From contig JAJTBE010000180.1 of assembly GCA_021287065.1 (NCBI GenBank), positions 1 to 47,011 on the forward strand: a stretch of DNA of 47,011 nt. The letters are read 5' to 3'. Below the pieces are notes generated by a model. It saw only the letters and a program-made list of their open reading frames with translations, had not been told where the DNA came from and made no database searches. Position 1 is the stretch's first letter; the number at the start of each line of letters is the position of its first letter. The DNA is from Bacillota bacterium. Lineage in GTDB: Bacteria > Vulcanimicrobiota > JAJTBE01. Of the stretch, positions 16,700 to 24,989 are shown piece after piece. The translations under genes and the position numbers were made by a program.

Positions 16700-18775
16700 T
16701 TAGGCTGCAACCGCAGAACTGAATATATCCGCCAGATCAACAACAAGTATGATGCTGCCGTCTCCCTGAATACAGGCGCCGGATATACCCTGCACATTCT
16801 TCAGGTAGTTGCCCAGGTTTTTGATTACTACCTTCTGCTTTCCGATTATCTCGTCAAGCCCAAGGGCAATCTTTCTGCCTGCGCTGTTAATAATAACCAT
16901 AAACTGCTGCCCCGACGATTCTTCGAAAGAATCCACGCCGAATACCTCAGATATTTTTCTGAACGGTATCGTATCGCCGTTTGTCGGGAATACTGCTTTG
17001 CTGTAAATGGTCTTCAGGTCAAAATCACTGACTTTGAGAATCTTCTCAATTCCATCAGTGGGAATGGCAAACAGTTCGTTTCCGCCCCGCACCACAAGGG
17101 TGTCAACCATAGACATAGACAGTGGGAGCCTGATTACAAAACAGGTGCCTTTTCCCTTTTCCGTATGGATGGTAATACTTCCGCCGTGTTTTTCCACTCC
17201 GGTTTTTACCACATCCATACCTACGCCTCTGCCTGAAAGGTCTGTTACCTTTTCTGCGGTGCTGAAGCCAGGGGCAAAGATAATCTTGAGAATTTCCTGC
17301 CGCGACATCATAGCTGCCTCGTCAGCGCTGATCAGGCCCTTCTCAATAGCTTTATCCCTGATTTTGATATAGTCGATACCTTTTCCATCATCCTCAATTT
17401 CTATAACTACAGAGTTAACATCATTAAACGCACTGAGACTTACATGTCCCATTTCGTTCTTACCTGTGGCAAGTCTGTCTTCAGGTTTTTCCACACCATG
17501 GTCCACTGCGTTTCTGATAAGATGGATCAGCGGATCCTTCAGACTTTCCAGAACCACTCTGTCAACTTCCGTATTTTCACCTGTAATGGCGACCTTAATC
17601 TTTTTCTTCTGCTCAACTGATATGGTTTCGATAACATTTTTAAACTTGTTGAACAGTGATTTTACGGGCATCATTCGAACATTAAGCATTTGTTTGTAGA
17701 GCTGTTCCGTCAGTTTCTCAAAGAACTGGGAAATTGAGGTCATTTCTTTTCCAAATGCTGCCAGTTTTTCGTCTGATGCCACCTGATTTCTGAATGTAAG
17801 CATTTTGGTGTTGAGGGTCATAAGCTCCTCAATGCAGTTCATGAGCCTGTCAACCTTTCTGATGCTTACTTTCAGGCTTTCTTCTGATTTTGACGAATCC
17901 GATGAAGCTTTAATTGTGGGTATGCCGCCCTCAGCTTTGGATTCATGGCGATCTTCCACTGTTTCCTCAAGGGTTACATCTCTTATATCCTCGATAAAGT
18001 TTCTGATACCCTGGGAAAAATCTGATATATCAAGGAAAAGCGGATTAGATTTTTCTATCTCTCCCGTTGTGTTGAGCAACTCGACAAATTCGTTCTCAAG
18101 AGCATCTGCCCTCATCAGTATTTCCGGGTTCTTAATAAAAGCTGAAGCACCCTTGATACCCTGAAGGCTTCTTATCAGCCAGCTTATTGCCTCCCGATCG
18201 GGATTTATATTTATCTGATCGAGAGTTTCATCAATAGTAAGCAGGTGTTGTGATACTGCATCGGCAAAAAACTTAATCTGAAGCTCTTTTGATACTGAAC
18301 TGTCCTCTTCTTCAGATTCTGCCTGTTCTTCATCATCAAGAGATATTCCCAGTCCCATATCCTGTTCTGCGGCAGGTGCGCCTTCCAGCAGAACATCGAT
18401 ACTCGAAACTATCTCTTCAATGTCCACAGGCTTTGTTTCGCCTTTTGCATAGTTATTGATGACATCGAGCAATACTTCCACCGACATGGACAGCATATCC
18501 AGTGATTCAAATCTGTCCAGTGATTTGTTATGCATCATACCCCGGAGGAGTTTTTCAATTCCTCCTCCGAGTCTCACTATTTCTGCTAGTTCGGAAATTG
18601 CAGCGGATGCATTCATAATCTCAATGTGCATCAATAGCTCACTGAAAACTTCTTCATCCTCCGGATTGTCCCTGAGGCGTTCCACCATATCAGCAATGGC
18701 GGCTCCCAAATCGAGAGCTTCGCTCAGGAATTCATCCATCATTTCTCCCTGTATGTCTTTTTGTTCTTCGCTCAT
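16700..18775 (-). CDS. cheA: CheA-type chemotaxis kinase lacking both phosphorylatable histidines
   Basis: 691 residues; GGAG lies 10 bp upstream. CheA normally transfers ATP phosphate to its own Hpt His and then to CheY/CheB. Two Hpt-like regions are visible. The first (about 13-110) has MHIEIMNASAAI, with Glu52 where the His of HTLKGSA should be. The second (about 165-265) has RSLQGIKGASAF, with Gln205 (codon CAG) in the His place. The dimerisation helices (about 300-375), the ATPase (NAVDHG at 422-427, DDGKGID, GRGVGMDVV, GKGTCF) and the C-terminal CheW-like domain (from about 555) look complete. The kinase may act on another Hpt protein or be structural. It is the last gene of the operon. 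Confidence 0.93.
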   Translation of the reverse strand: MSEEQKDIQGEMMDEFLSEALDLGAAIADMVERLRDNPEDEEVFSELLMHIEIMNASAAISELAEIVRLGGGIEKLLRGMMHNKSLDRFESLDMLSMSVEVLLDVINNYAKGETKPVDIEEIVSSIDVLLEGAPAAEQDMGLGISLDDEEQAESEEEDSSVSKELQIKFFADAVSQHLLTIDETLDQININPDREAISWLIRSLQGIKGASAFIKNPEILMRADALENEFVELLNTTGEIEKSNPLFLDISDFSQGIRNFIEDIRDVTLEETVEDRHESKAEGGIPTIKASSDSSKSEESLKVSIRKVDRLMNCIEELMTLNTKMLTFRNQVASDEKLAAFGKEMTSISQFFEKLTEQLYKQMLNVRMMPVKSLFNKFKNVIETISVEQKKKIKVAITGENTEVDRVVLESLKDPLIHLIRNAVDHGVEKPEDRLATGKNEMGHVSLSAFNDVNSVVIEIEDDGKGIDYIKIRDKAIEKGLISADEAAMMSRQEILKIIFAPGFSTAEKVTDLSGRGVGMDVVKTGVEKHGGSITIHTEKGKGTCFVIRLPLSMSMVDTLVVRGGNELFAIPTDGIEKILKVSDFDLKTIYSKAVFPTNGDTIPFRKISEVFGVDSFEESSGQQFMVIINSAGRKIALGLDEIIGKQKVVIKNLGNYLKNVQGISGACIQGDGSIILVVDLADIFSSAVAA

Positions 18776-18787
18776 GGTTATTCTCCG

Positions 18788-19174
18788 TTAAGCAGGATTT
18801 TTTCCGCCATTGGATGCCAGCAGCATTTTTACATAAGCAACAAGTGTCTGGGGGTCGGAAGGTTTGGTTAGATACAAGTTGGCGCCTTTTTTTATACCAA
18901 GTCTGCGGGCTTCTTCTTTTGCTTCTGTTGTTAATACTATGATAGGCAGGAATTTATATGATTCTTCCTCCCTGATTGATTCGATCAGTTTAAATCCGTC
19001 CATACGGGGCATGTTGATGTCCGTAATTACCAGATCGTATGTGTTGCTGAATACCTTTTCCAGGGCGATTAACCCGTCGGAAGCGGTATCTACCTTGTAA
19101 TTTTTTGATTTAAGAATATATGCCAAAAGATTTCTGATAGTCTTTGAATCGTCAACAACGAGTATGGATGCCAT
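18788..19174 (-). CDS. cheY: CheY-type single-domain response regulator
   Basis: 128 residues. Start MASILVVDDS at 19174, 7 bp after GGAGG; an ATG two codons upstream is too close to that site. The full receiver set is present: Asp8-Asp9, phospho-acceptor Asp52 (VITDINMP), Thr82/83 and Lys104 (LTKPSDP). It would carry the chemotaxis phosphate to the motor switch. It sits 12 bp upstream of cheA, whose Hpt domains lack His, so its phosphate source is an open question. The likely target is the FliM peptide array encoded at 27066-29420. Confidence 0.93.
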   Translation of the reverse strand: MASILVVDDSKTIRNLLAYILKSKNYKVDTASDGLIALEKVFSNTYDLVITDINMPRMDGFKLIESIREEESYKFLPIIVLTTEAKEEARRLGIKKGANLYLTKPSDPQTLVAYVKMLLASNGGKNPA

Positions 19175-19223
19175 ATTCATTCCTCCGGTTATGTTAGTTT
19201 TCTCTGGTCAGGCAAGGTTTTGT

Positions 19224-20051
19224 TTACTCTTTTTTATAGACAATCCCATTCTTGAACTTACAAATCTTGAAAGAAGTGCTTATTCTGCTGAGGGATTCCG
19301 AATGTCCAAGGAAGATATATCCGCCTTTTCGCATACTGTCATAGAGTAGTCCCACAGTTTTCTTCCTTGAAATATCATCAAAATAGATCAGCACATTACG
19401 GCAGAATACGATATCCACTCCTCTTACTGTGCTCATTTGCTTTTCATCCACAAGGTTCATGCTGAAAAATCTCACAAACTGTTTAACCTGTGGCTTCACT
19501 TCAAACGAGCCGTTAGTAGATAAAAAATACTTTTTGATTTGTGCAGGTGGTACATCCTTCACTGATCTGCTTGAATAGGTCCCCCGGCGTGCAGCATTCA
19601 GAACATTGCGGTTGATGTCGCTGGCAAGAATCTGGATATTCCATCCCGCCGGGTTAGGCAGATTCTCCAGCAGAAGCATTGATATTGTGTAGGGTTCTTC
19701 ACCCGTTGAACATGCTGCGCTCCAGATTTTTATGAACTTGTCGTTGCGAGCTATTTTATCCTTGATCATCATCGGGAATATTTCATCACTCAGAATCGCA
19801 AGCTGGGGAAGGTTCCTGTGAAAGTAAGTCTCGTTGGTTGTCATAATATTGATAAGGTTGACAACTTCAGAACCTCTGCTGTCTGCTTTTAAGAGGCGGT
19901 AATAATCTTTGATCGTGTCGCAGCCAAGGTCTTCCATCCGCTTCTGCAGACGCCTCTCGATTATATACTTCTTATTGTCAGGAAAGTGCATACCGGTGAG
20001 TTCGTAGATGTAGTCCCGGAAAAGTTTAAAATCATTCTCCAAAAGGTTCAT
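19224..20051 (-). CDS. cheR: Chemoreceptor glutamate methyltransferase
   Basis: 275 residues. The ATG at 20051 is preferred over the GTG at 20060 because GGAGG lies 8 bp before the ATG and overlaps the GTG. CheR methylates receptor Glu residues with SAM for adaptation. Residues 1-75 form the helical N-terminal domain (NYFHRN-type motif at NETYFHRN), then the SAM-binding fold with IWSAACSTGEEPYTISM, ASDINRNVL, VDIVFCRNVLIYFD and GGYIFLGHSE. The start overlaps the end of the HEAT gene by 20 bp, so the two are likely coupled. The MCP upstream shows no C-terminal CheR-docking pentapeptide. Confidence 0.95.
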   Translation of the reverse strand: MNLLENDFKLFRDYIYELTGMHFPDNKKYIIERRLQKRMEDLGCDTIKDYYRLLKADSRGSEVVNLINIMTTNETYFHRNLPQLAILSDEIFPMMIKDKIARNDKFIKIWSAACSTGEEPYTISMLLLENLPNPAGWNIQILASDINRNVLNAARRGTYSSRSVKDVPPAQIKKYFLSTNGSFEVKPQVKQFVRFFSMNLVDEKQMSTVRGVDIVFCRNVLIYFDDISRKKTVGLLYDSMRKGGYIFLGHSESLSRISTSFKICKFKNGIVYKKE

Positions 20052-21963
20052 CAAAATCACCTCCGGGCTGCAGATTGAATAAAATCTGTTCTGCCGCGTC
20101 TCTTACTTCAAAATCGGGAGAATCAAGCAGCTTTTCTGCTGCGCTTATCACATCTTCTCCGCCGTATTCTTCCAGGGATTCAAGGGCGGAAACCTGAACC
20201 ACAGGAGATTCGTCTTCAAGACATCTCATAAGGGCTTCTTTTGCTTCCTGCTGGTTGAAATGTCTGAGTCCCCGGGCTGTTTCGTATCTCACCCATACAT
20301 CCTTGTCTGTAAGAAGCGGCAGCAGCACTTCAAGGGATTCGGGAAGACCTTTGCGGCATAATACATTGATTGCCCGCATCTTGACTTCACTGCTGTCGTC
20401 ATCAAGGGCAAGAATAAGATTATCCACTGCAGCTTTGCTTTCAAGAGGTTCAAGGCAGCTTACCGCATATTTTCTGACTTTCCAGCTCATATCCTGAAGA
20501 AGATTCAATATTTTTTCCTCAAAATCCCCAATACTCTTCAGTTTGGATACAATAAACAAAGCTACCACTTTCTGGTTTTCGTTCTTCTCCTCAAGCAGGC
20601 TTACGATTTTTTCCCTGTATTCGTTTTCGTCGAAAAGCAGCAGAGATTTCGCTGCCTCCATCCTTACATCTTCATAAACATCACTCAGCGTCTCCAGAAG
20701 AGCCGGGATGGATTTTTTGCATTTAAGCTCGCCAAGACAGCGGGCAGAGGTTCTCCTTACATGGCCCACCGGGTCTTTAAGCATCGGAATCACATTCTTA
20801 CCACCGGCTTGTTTACCGACGCTTCCGATAGCGTTAACCGCTGCTATCCGTATCTCTTCGGAATCGGATTTCAGAAGGTTGTAAAGGTAGTCAAGAACTT
20901 CCTCGTTCCGGGAATTGCCCAGAGCCTCGATGAAAAATACATAGTTGGGGCATTCATCAGCATTGAGCTGTTCAAGTATTGCTTTGGTATAATACTTGTC
21001 GGGGTGGGAAAGGATCTCTTTTATTGTTTCCGGTATCTCTTCTTTATTGATACAGAACCTTACAATGGAATCCACGCTCTCAGGGGACTGTATCTTTGAC
21101 AGTAGATATGCAGCCTGTTCGCTGACTTCTTCATCCTCATTTTCCAGGTTTTCCAGTATAACATTGAGTTTTTCCACCATTTTGGACATTGCCTCTGGTG
21201 TAAAATCCACATCCATTTTCTGAAGTATCTCAGATATTGCCTGAATAATATAGGCGTCCGTCGCTTCTGATTTTTCCCCGAGAAGCTCCGCCAGAGAGGG
21301 AATAATTGTCTCATCGCCGGCACTGCCTATTGTTTTTAATGCTGATAAGGCAATCATAGGATTATCGTTGTTTATCAGCGGCAGGATCTGGGGCAAAACT
21401 TCAGGATTATCAAAGTTTTCCAGAGCTTCAATAACATACATCATAACCCAGTCATTGTCGCTGAGCATATTCACAAGATGCTCAACTGCTCTCGGATCCC
21501 TTATTTTACCATGACTTTCCGCTGCTGCTGCACGAACATTTACATCCGGATCCTGAAGCAGACGAATCAGCTCTTCCACAGGCTCGGGATCCGCAATATT
21601 TCCCATGATATCAACTACGAATTTGCGGATATTTTCATCAGGATCACTAAGCAAAGGTATAAGAACCGGCATACCGGCGGAACCGATGTTCTCAATAATT
21701 TCAATGGCGTCATTACGGGCTGTGCAGTTCTCATTCCAGAGAAGTTTGACCATATGTTTAACGACTGTCTTGCCGCCGAATGCACTGAGAGCATCGACAA
21801 TAGCTTCCCTCAAACCACCGGTTGAATCAGGAAGCAAATCAATCAATTGGGGCAGAAACCCGGATTTTTTATTTCTACCGATTTCCCTTATAACGGAAAT
21901 CTGGTCGTCTTCGTTGAGACTTTTCAATATAAGAACAGAAGGGTCCAGGGCTTTTCCACTCAT
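20032..21963 (-). CDS. HEAT-repeat protein inside the chemotaxis operon
   Basis: 643 residues made almost wholly of HEAT repeats about 31 residues long (LRE-VD-L-FG, VRAAAAESHGKIRDPRAV, VRRTSARCLGELKCKKSI, VRYETARGLRHFNQQEA). It is cytoplasmic, with no signal or membrane helix. It sits between cheB and cheR, overlapping cheR by 20 bp, and has a good GGGAGAG ribosome site before the ATG at 21963. It is therefore probably a chemotaxis component, perhaps a docking platform for CheR/CheB or receptors. That role is inferred from position only. It differs from phycobilin-lyase-type HEAT enzymes in having no extra domain. Confidence 0.88.
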   Translation of the reverse strand: MSGKALDPSVLILKSLNEDDQISVIREIGRNKKSGFLPQLIDLLPDSTGGLREAIVDALSAFGGKTVVKHMVKLLWNENCTARNDAIEIIENIGSAGMPVLIPLLSDPDENIRKFVVDIMGNIADPEPVEELIRLLQDPDVNVRAAAAESHGKIRDPRAVEHLVNMLSDNDWVMMYVIEALENFDNPEVLPQILPLINNDNPMIALSALKTIGSAGDETIIPSLAELLGEKSEATDAYIIQAISEILQKMDVDFTPEAMSKMVEKLNVILENLENEDEEVSEQAAYLLSKIQSPESVDSIVRFCINKEEIPETIKEILSHPDKYYTKAILEQLNADECPNYVFFIEALGNSRNEEVLDYLYNLLKSDSEEIRIAAVNAIGSVGKQAGGKNVIPMLKDPVGHVRRTSARCLGELKCKKSIPALLETLSDVYEDVRMEAAKSLLLFDENEYREKIVSLLEEKNENQKVVALFIVSKLKSIGDFEEKILNLLQDMSWKVRKYAVSCLEPLESKAAVDNLILALDDDSSEVKMRAINVLCRKGLPESLEVLLPLLTDKDVWVRYETARGLRHFNQQEAKEALMRCLEDESPVVQVSALESLEEYGGEDVISAAEKLLDSPDFEVRDAAEQILFNLQPGGDFDEPFGE

Positions 21964-22004
21964 CTTTTCACTCTCCCAATTTAATTTGTATGTCGTTTGG
22001 GTGT

Positions 22005-23108
22005 TTATTTTGACATTACTGCACCGGGTTTTAAAAGGGATTTAAGTAAGCTCGGTATATCAGGCGCCGGCAGGACAAAATCAGCCAGTCCTGCTTCGAT
22101 CACAGATCTGGGCATGCCATAAACAATACATGAACTCTTGTCTTCAGCAATCGTTTTGCCGCCTCTGTTTCTTATTACTTTAATGCCTTTTGTGCCGTCA
22201 GTGCCCATTCCCGTCATTACGATGGCAATGGCATCTCCGCCATATATTTCTGCTATGGATTCAAACATGATATCTACTGATGGTTTGTATAATGATTCAC
22301 GGGGCTGGTCTGATACCTTCACCATTTTTCCTTTGGAAAGGCTCATGTTCATTACTGTAAGATGATTGTCTCCGGGGGCGATATAACATGTTCCCGGTTT
22401 TACCGCTTCTCCGTTACGAGCTTCCTTTACCTGAATCTTGCTTATACTGTCGAGTCTTTCAGCCAGTGATTTTGTAAAGCCCTGAGGCATGTGCTGCGCC
22501 ACAAAAATAGGCGCAGGAAAATCTGCCGGAATTTCCGGGATAACATGCAACAGCGTCTTAGGACCTCCGGTTGATATGCCTATGGCTACCGCCGGGTTCG
22601 ACAGTTTCTTTTTGAATGATGATAAATCAATTGAACTTAATGCTGATGCTGAAGGTCTTGCTGCTGAACTTCCATTGGAAGCTGCAGCAGGTCTCTGGAT
22701 TTTGCTGTCTTTTTTCATCAAAGCTGCTGATCTGATCTTTAATATCAACTCTTTTGAAAATTTCTCCATCTGTGTCGGATCTGATGCTGTGGGTTTGCAT
22801 ATAAAATCAATGGCGCCCAGTTCAAGGGCTTTGATTGTTACATCCGCTCCCTGTTTTGTAAGGGCGCTTAACATGATAATCGGAATATCGCTCTTTTTCC
22901 CAATGAGTTTGAGAAATTCGAGGCCGTTTATCTTGGGCATTTCTACATCAAGAGTAATCACATCAGGTTTTATAGTCTCAAGTTTCTGAAGGGCTTCTTC
23001 ACCGTTTGAAGCGGAACCTATAACCTGAATTCTTCTGTCAGAATCGAGAATTCGTGTAATTCTCTTGCGTATCAGAACCGAATCGTCAATCAGAAAGACG
23101 GAAATCAT
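22005..23108 (-). CDS. cheB: CheB receptor methylesterase/glutamine deamidase with receiver domain
   Basis: 367 residues. The start is ATG (MISVFLIDDS) at 23108, with GGAGG 7 bp upstream; the in-frame TTG two codons earlier is too close to that site. The receiver (1-125) has Asp8-Asp9, phospho-acceptor Asp54 (VITLDVEMP) and Lys105. A Ser/Ala-rich linker (about 135-165) leads to the methylesterase domain (about 172-365) with the catalytic triad Ser179 (GISTGG), His206 (AQHMPQG) and Asp304 (MGTDG). It removes methyl groups from MCP glutamates and works against CheR. The gene follows a strong hairpin downstream of cheW. Confidence 0.96.
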   Translation of the reverse strand: MISVFLIDDSVLIRKRITRILDSDRRIQVIGSASNGEEALQKLETIKPDVITLDVEMPKINGLEFLKLIGKKSDIPIIMLSALTKQGADVTIKALELGAIDFICKPTASDPTQMEKFSKELILKIRSAALMKKDSKIQRPAAASNGSSAARPSASALSSIDLSSFKKKLSNPAVAIGISTGGPKTLLHVIPEIPADFPAPIFVAQHMPQGFTKSLAERLDSISKIQVKEARNGEAVKPGTCYIAPGDNHLTVMNMSLSKGKMVKVSDQPRESLYKPSVDIMFESIAEIYGGDAIAIVMTGMGTDGTKGIKVIRNRGGKTIAEDKSSCIVYGMPRSVIEAGLADFVLPAPDIPSLLKSLLKPGAVMSK

Positions 23109-23135
23109 CTGCAATCCTCCACAATTTAACTAACC

Positions 23136-23164
23136 GGGGGATCCCTCACCAAAGAGGGATCCCC
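23136..23164 (-). promoter_or_regulatory. Strong hairpin between cheW and cheB
   Basis: GGGGATCCCTC (23137-23147) pairs perfectly with GAGGGATCCCC (23154-23164) around a 6-nt loop, between the cheW stop and the cheB ribosome site. The minus-strand side lacks a T-run, so this is more likely an mRNA stability or partial attenuation element than a terminator. Confidence 0.6.
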
Positions 23165-23172
23165 TGGCGTTT

Positions 23173-24966
23173 TTATTTCTTTTTCTTTGTGCTTTTCGAC
23201 TTAGGCTTCGGAGGTGCCTCCTGGGGAGGCTCTTCCATAAGCCCTGCAAGCGGGTCTTCAGCCGGAAGATCTTCCACTATTGCTTCTACCGGTTCCTCAT
23301 GAACCTCTTCCATCATATCAACCATCATTTCCATTTCGTCTATAATCTCTTCCTGGAATTCTTCAGGATGATATTCCTCCACAGGTTCTTCAATAATTTC
23401 CTCAATTATTTCCGGTTCAGCGCCGATGGAAGTCACCGGCTTTTCCTCAAAAAAAGATTCTTCTCCAAAGAGGTCGTCCGGTTCCTCCTGTTTGCTCTTA
23501 CCAAGGATCTCGGCAATGTTGAGGATTATTATAAAACGTTTTCCTCCGTTGAGCTTGCCGATACCGTCGATAAAGCGGGACCTTACTCCGGATACAACCT
23601 CCGGCGGAGGTTCAATATCCTTGCCGGGAATCTGAAGGACTTCAGATACCGAATCCACAATCAGACCGGTTGCCTTACCCTGATATGTAACAACCACGAT
23701 TCTGTCGGAATCTGTCAGATCTCTGTCCTCCAGCTCAAATCTTCTGCGAAGATCAATCACAGGAAGAACATTGCCTCTGAGATTCACCACACCTTTTACA
23801 TAATCGGGCGCTCCCGGCACATTGGTTATATGGTTCAGGCGGATTATTTCCTGAACATTCATTATGTTAATGCCGAATTCTTCGTTGCCGATTTTCAGAT
23901 TTACAAGTTGCTGTTCATCCAAGGTGCTTCGCTCCTCCCGTCCTGTTTCTGTTTTACCCGGATTTCCCGATTTTGAGCCATCGGAATCACTACCAAATGC
24001 TCCGTCAATAATCAGGCTGGGATCCAGAACCAGTATTAATCGTTTGCCGTTTTCCAGCTTGCCTATTCCCTTTATATGTCCTCCGCTATTGAGGGCAAAA
24101 GAAGGCGGCGGCTCGATATTGGCAAGGGGGATGCTTATTACCTCGTTTACAACATCAACTATTATTCCAAATAAAGCGGTCATATCATCGCTGGTCAGTT
24201 TGATAACCAGAATCCGGGATCTGTTGTCAAAATCCATCTCCTCCATACCGAAACGGGAGCGGAGATTCACTACCGGAAGGACATTACCGCGCAGACATAT
24301 TACTCCCTTTATGTGATATGGAACATCAGGAATTGTCGTGATTTCAGGGATCCTGATAATTTCTTCAACCTGATTGATGTCAACTGCATACTCTTCCTGA
24401 CCCAGTTTGAAACTTACCATCTGGGCTTCTTCAGCTATCGAACTGCCTTCGGACAACTTGGACAAATCGCCGCGGCCCTTGTCGATAACCTGTTTTACTT
24501 CAGTTTCAAAACCGTCTATCTCAAGAATCTTCTCAAGATGAAGAAGAGATATGAGTCGTTTGCCGTTGTTCAGTTTGCCTATCCCGCTGAGAAAATCACC
24601 ATTGGTGTTCTTTATAATCAGCGGTGGAGGCTCGATATATGCAGAGTCTATGCGGAGGACTTCCGATACTGAGTCCACCACCAGACCGACATTCATATTG
24701 TTAAGATTGGTCACCACTATTCGGGTCGAATCCGATGTGTCAGTGGATTCCATCTCAAATCGTTTGCGTGTATCGATTATGGGCAGAATGTTACCTCTCA
24801 GATTCACAATGCCCTCTATGTAATAGGGAGCTCTCGGAACTTTGGTTATCGTAGGTGGTTTTATGATTTCCTGAACATTGTTGATATCCAGGCCATACTC
24901 CTCAGTTCCAAGTCTGAAGCTGACGAACTGACTTTCATTGCCCCTTTCTATTAATGCAACTGCCAT
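23173..24966 (-). CDS. cheW: Scaffold protein with three CheW domains and acidic tail
   Basis: 597 residues. The ATG at 24966 lies 9 bp after GGAG; the ATG three codons upstream touches the site. Three complete CheW domains lie at about 12-150, 181-320 and 352-490. Each has the EE(Y/F)-(V)-QEII entry, a LRGN motif (NLRGN, CLRGN, NLRGN) and an IEPPP segment. Residues 491-590 are very acidic with Pro, and the end is Lys-rich (KPKSKSTKKKK). CheW links receptors to CheA; three in one chain could tie several receptors or kinases together. It lies 23 bp downstream of the double-tip MCP. Confidence 0.94.
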   Translation of the reverse strand: MAVALIERGNESQFVSFRLGTEEYGLDINNVQEIIKPPTITKVPRAPYYIEGIVNLRGNILPIIDTRKRFEMESTDTSDSTRIVVTNLNNMNVGLVVDSVSEVLRIDSAYIEPPPLIIKNTNGDFLSGIGKLNNGKRLISLLHLEKILEIDGFETEVKQVIDKGRGDLSKLSEGSSIAEEAQMVSFKLGQEEYAVDINQVEEIIRIPEITTIPDVPYHIKGVICLRGNVLPVVNLRSRFGMEEMDFDNRSRILVIKLTSDDMTALFGIIVDVVNEVISIPLANIEPPPSFALNSGGHIKGIGKLENGKRLILVLDPSLIIDGAFGSDSDGSKSGNPGKTETGREERSTLDEQQLVNLKIGNEEFGINIMNVQEIIRLNHITNVPGAPDYVKGVVNLRGNVLPVIDLRRRFELEDRDLTDSDRIVVVTYQGKATGLIVDSVSEVLQIPGKDIEPPPEVVSGVRSRFIDGIGKLNGGKRFIIILNIAEILGKSKQEEPDDLFGEESFFEEKPVTSIGAEPEIIEEIIEEPVEEYHPEEFQEEIIDEMEMMVDMMEEVHEEPVEAIVEDLPAEDPLAGLMEEPPQEAPPKPKSKSTKKKK

Positions 24967-24989
24967 TCTTTGCATCTCCTTTCAAAGGC

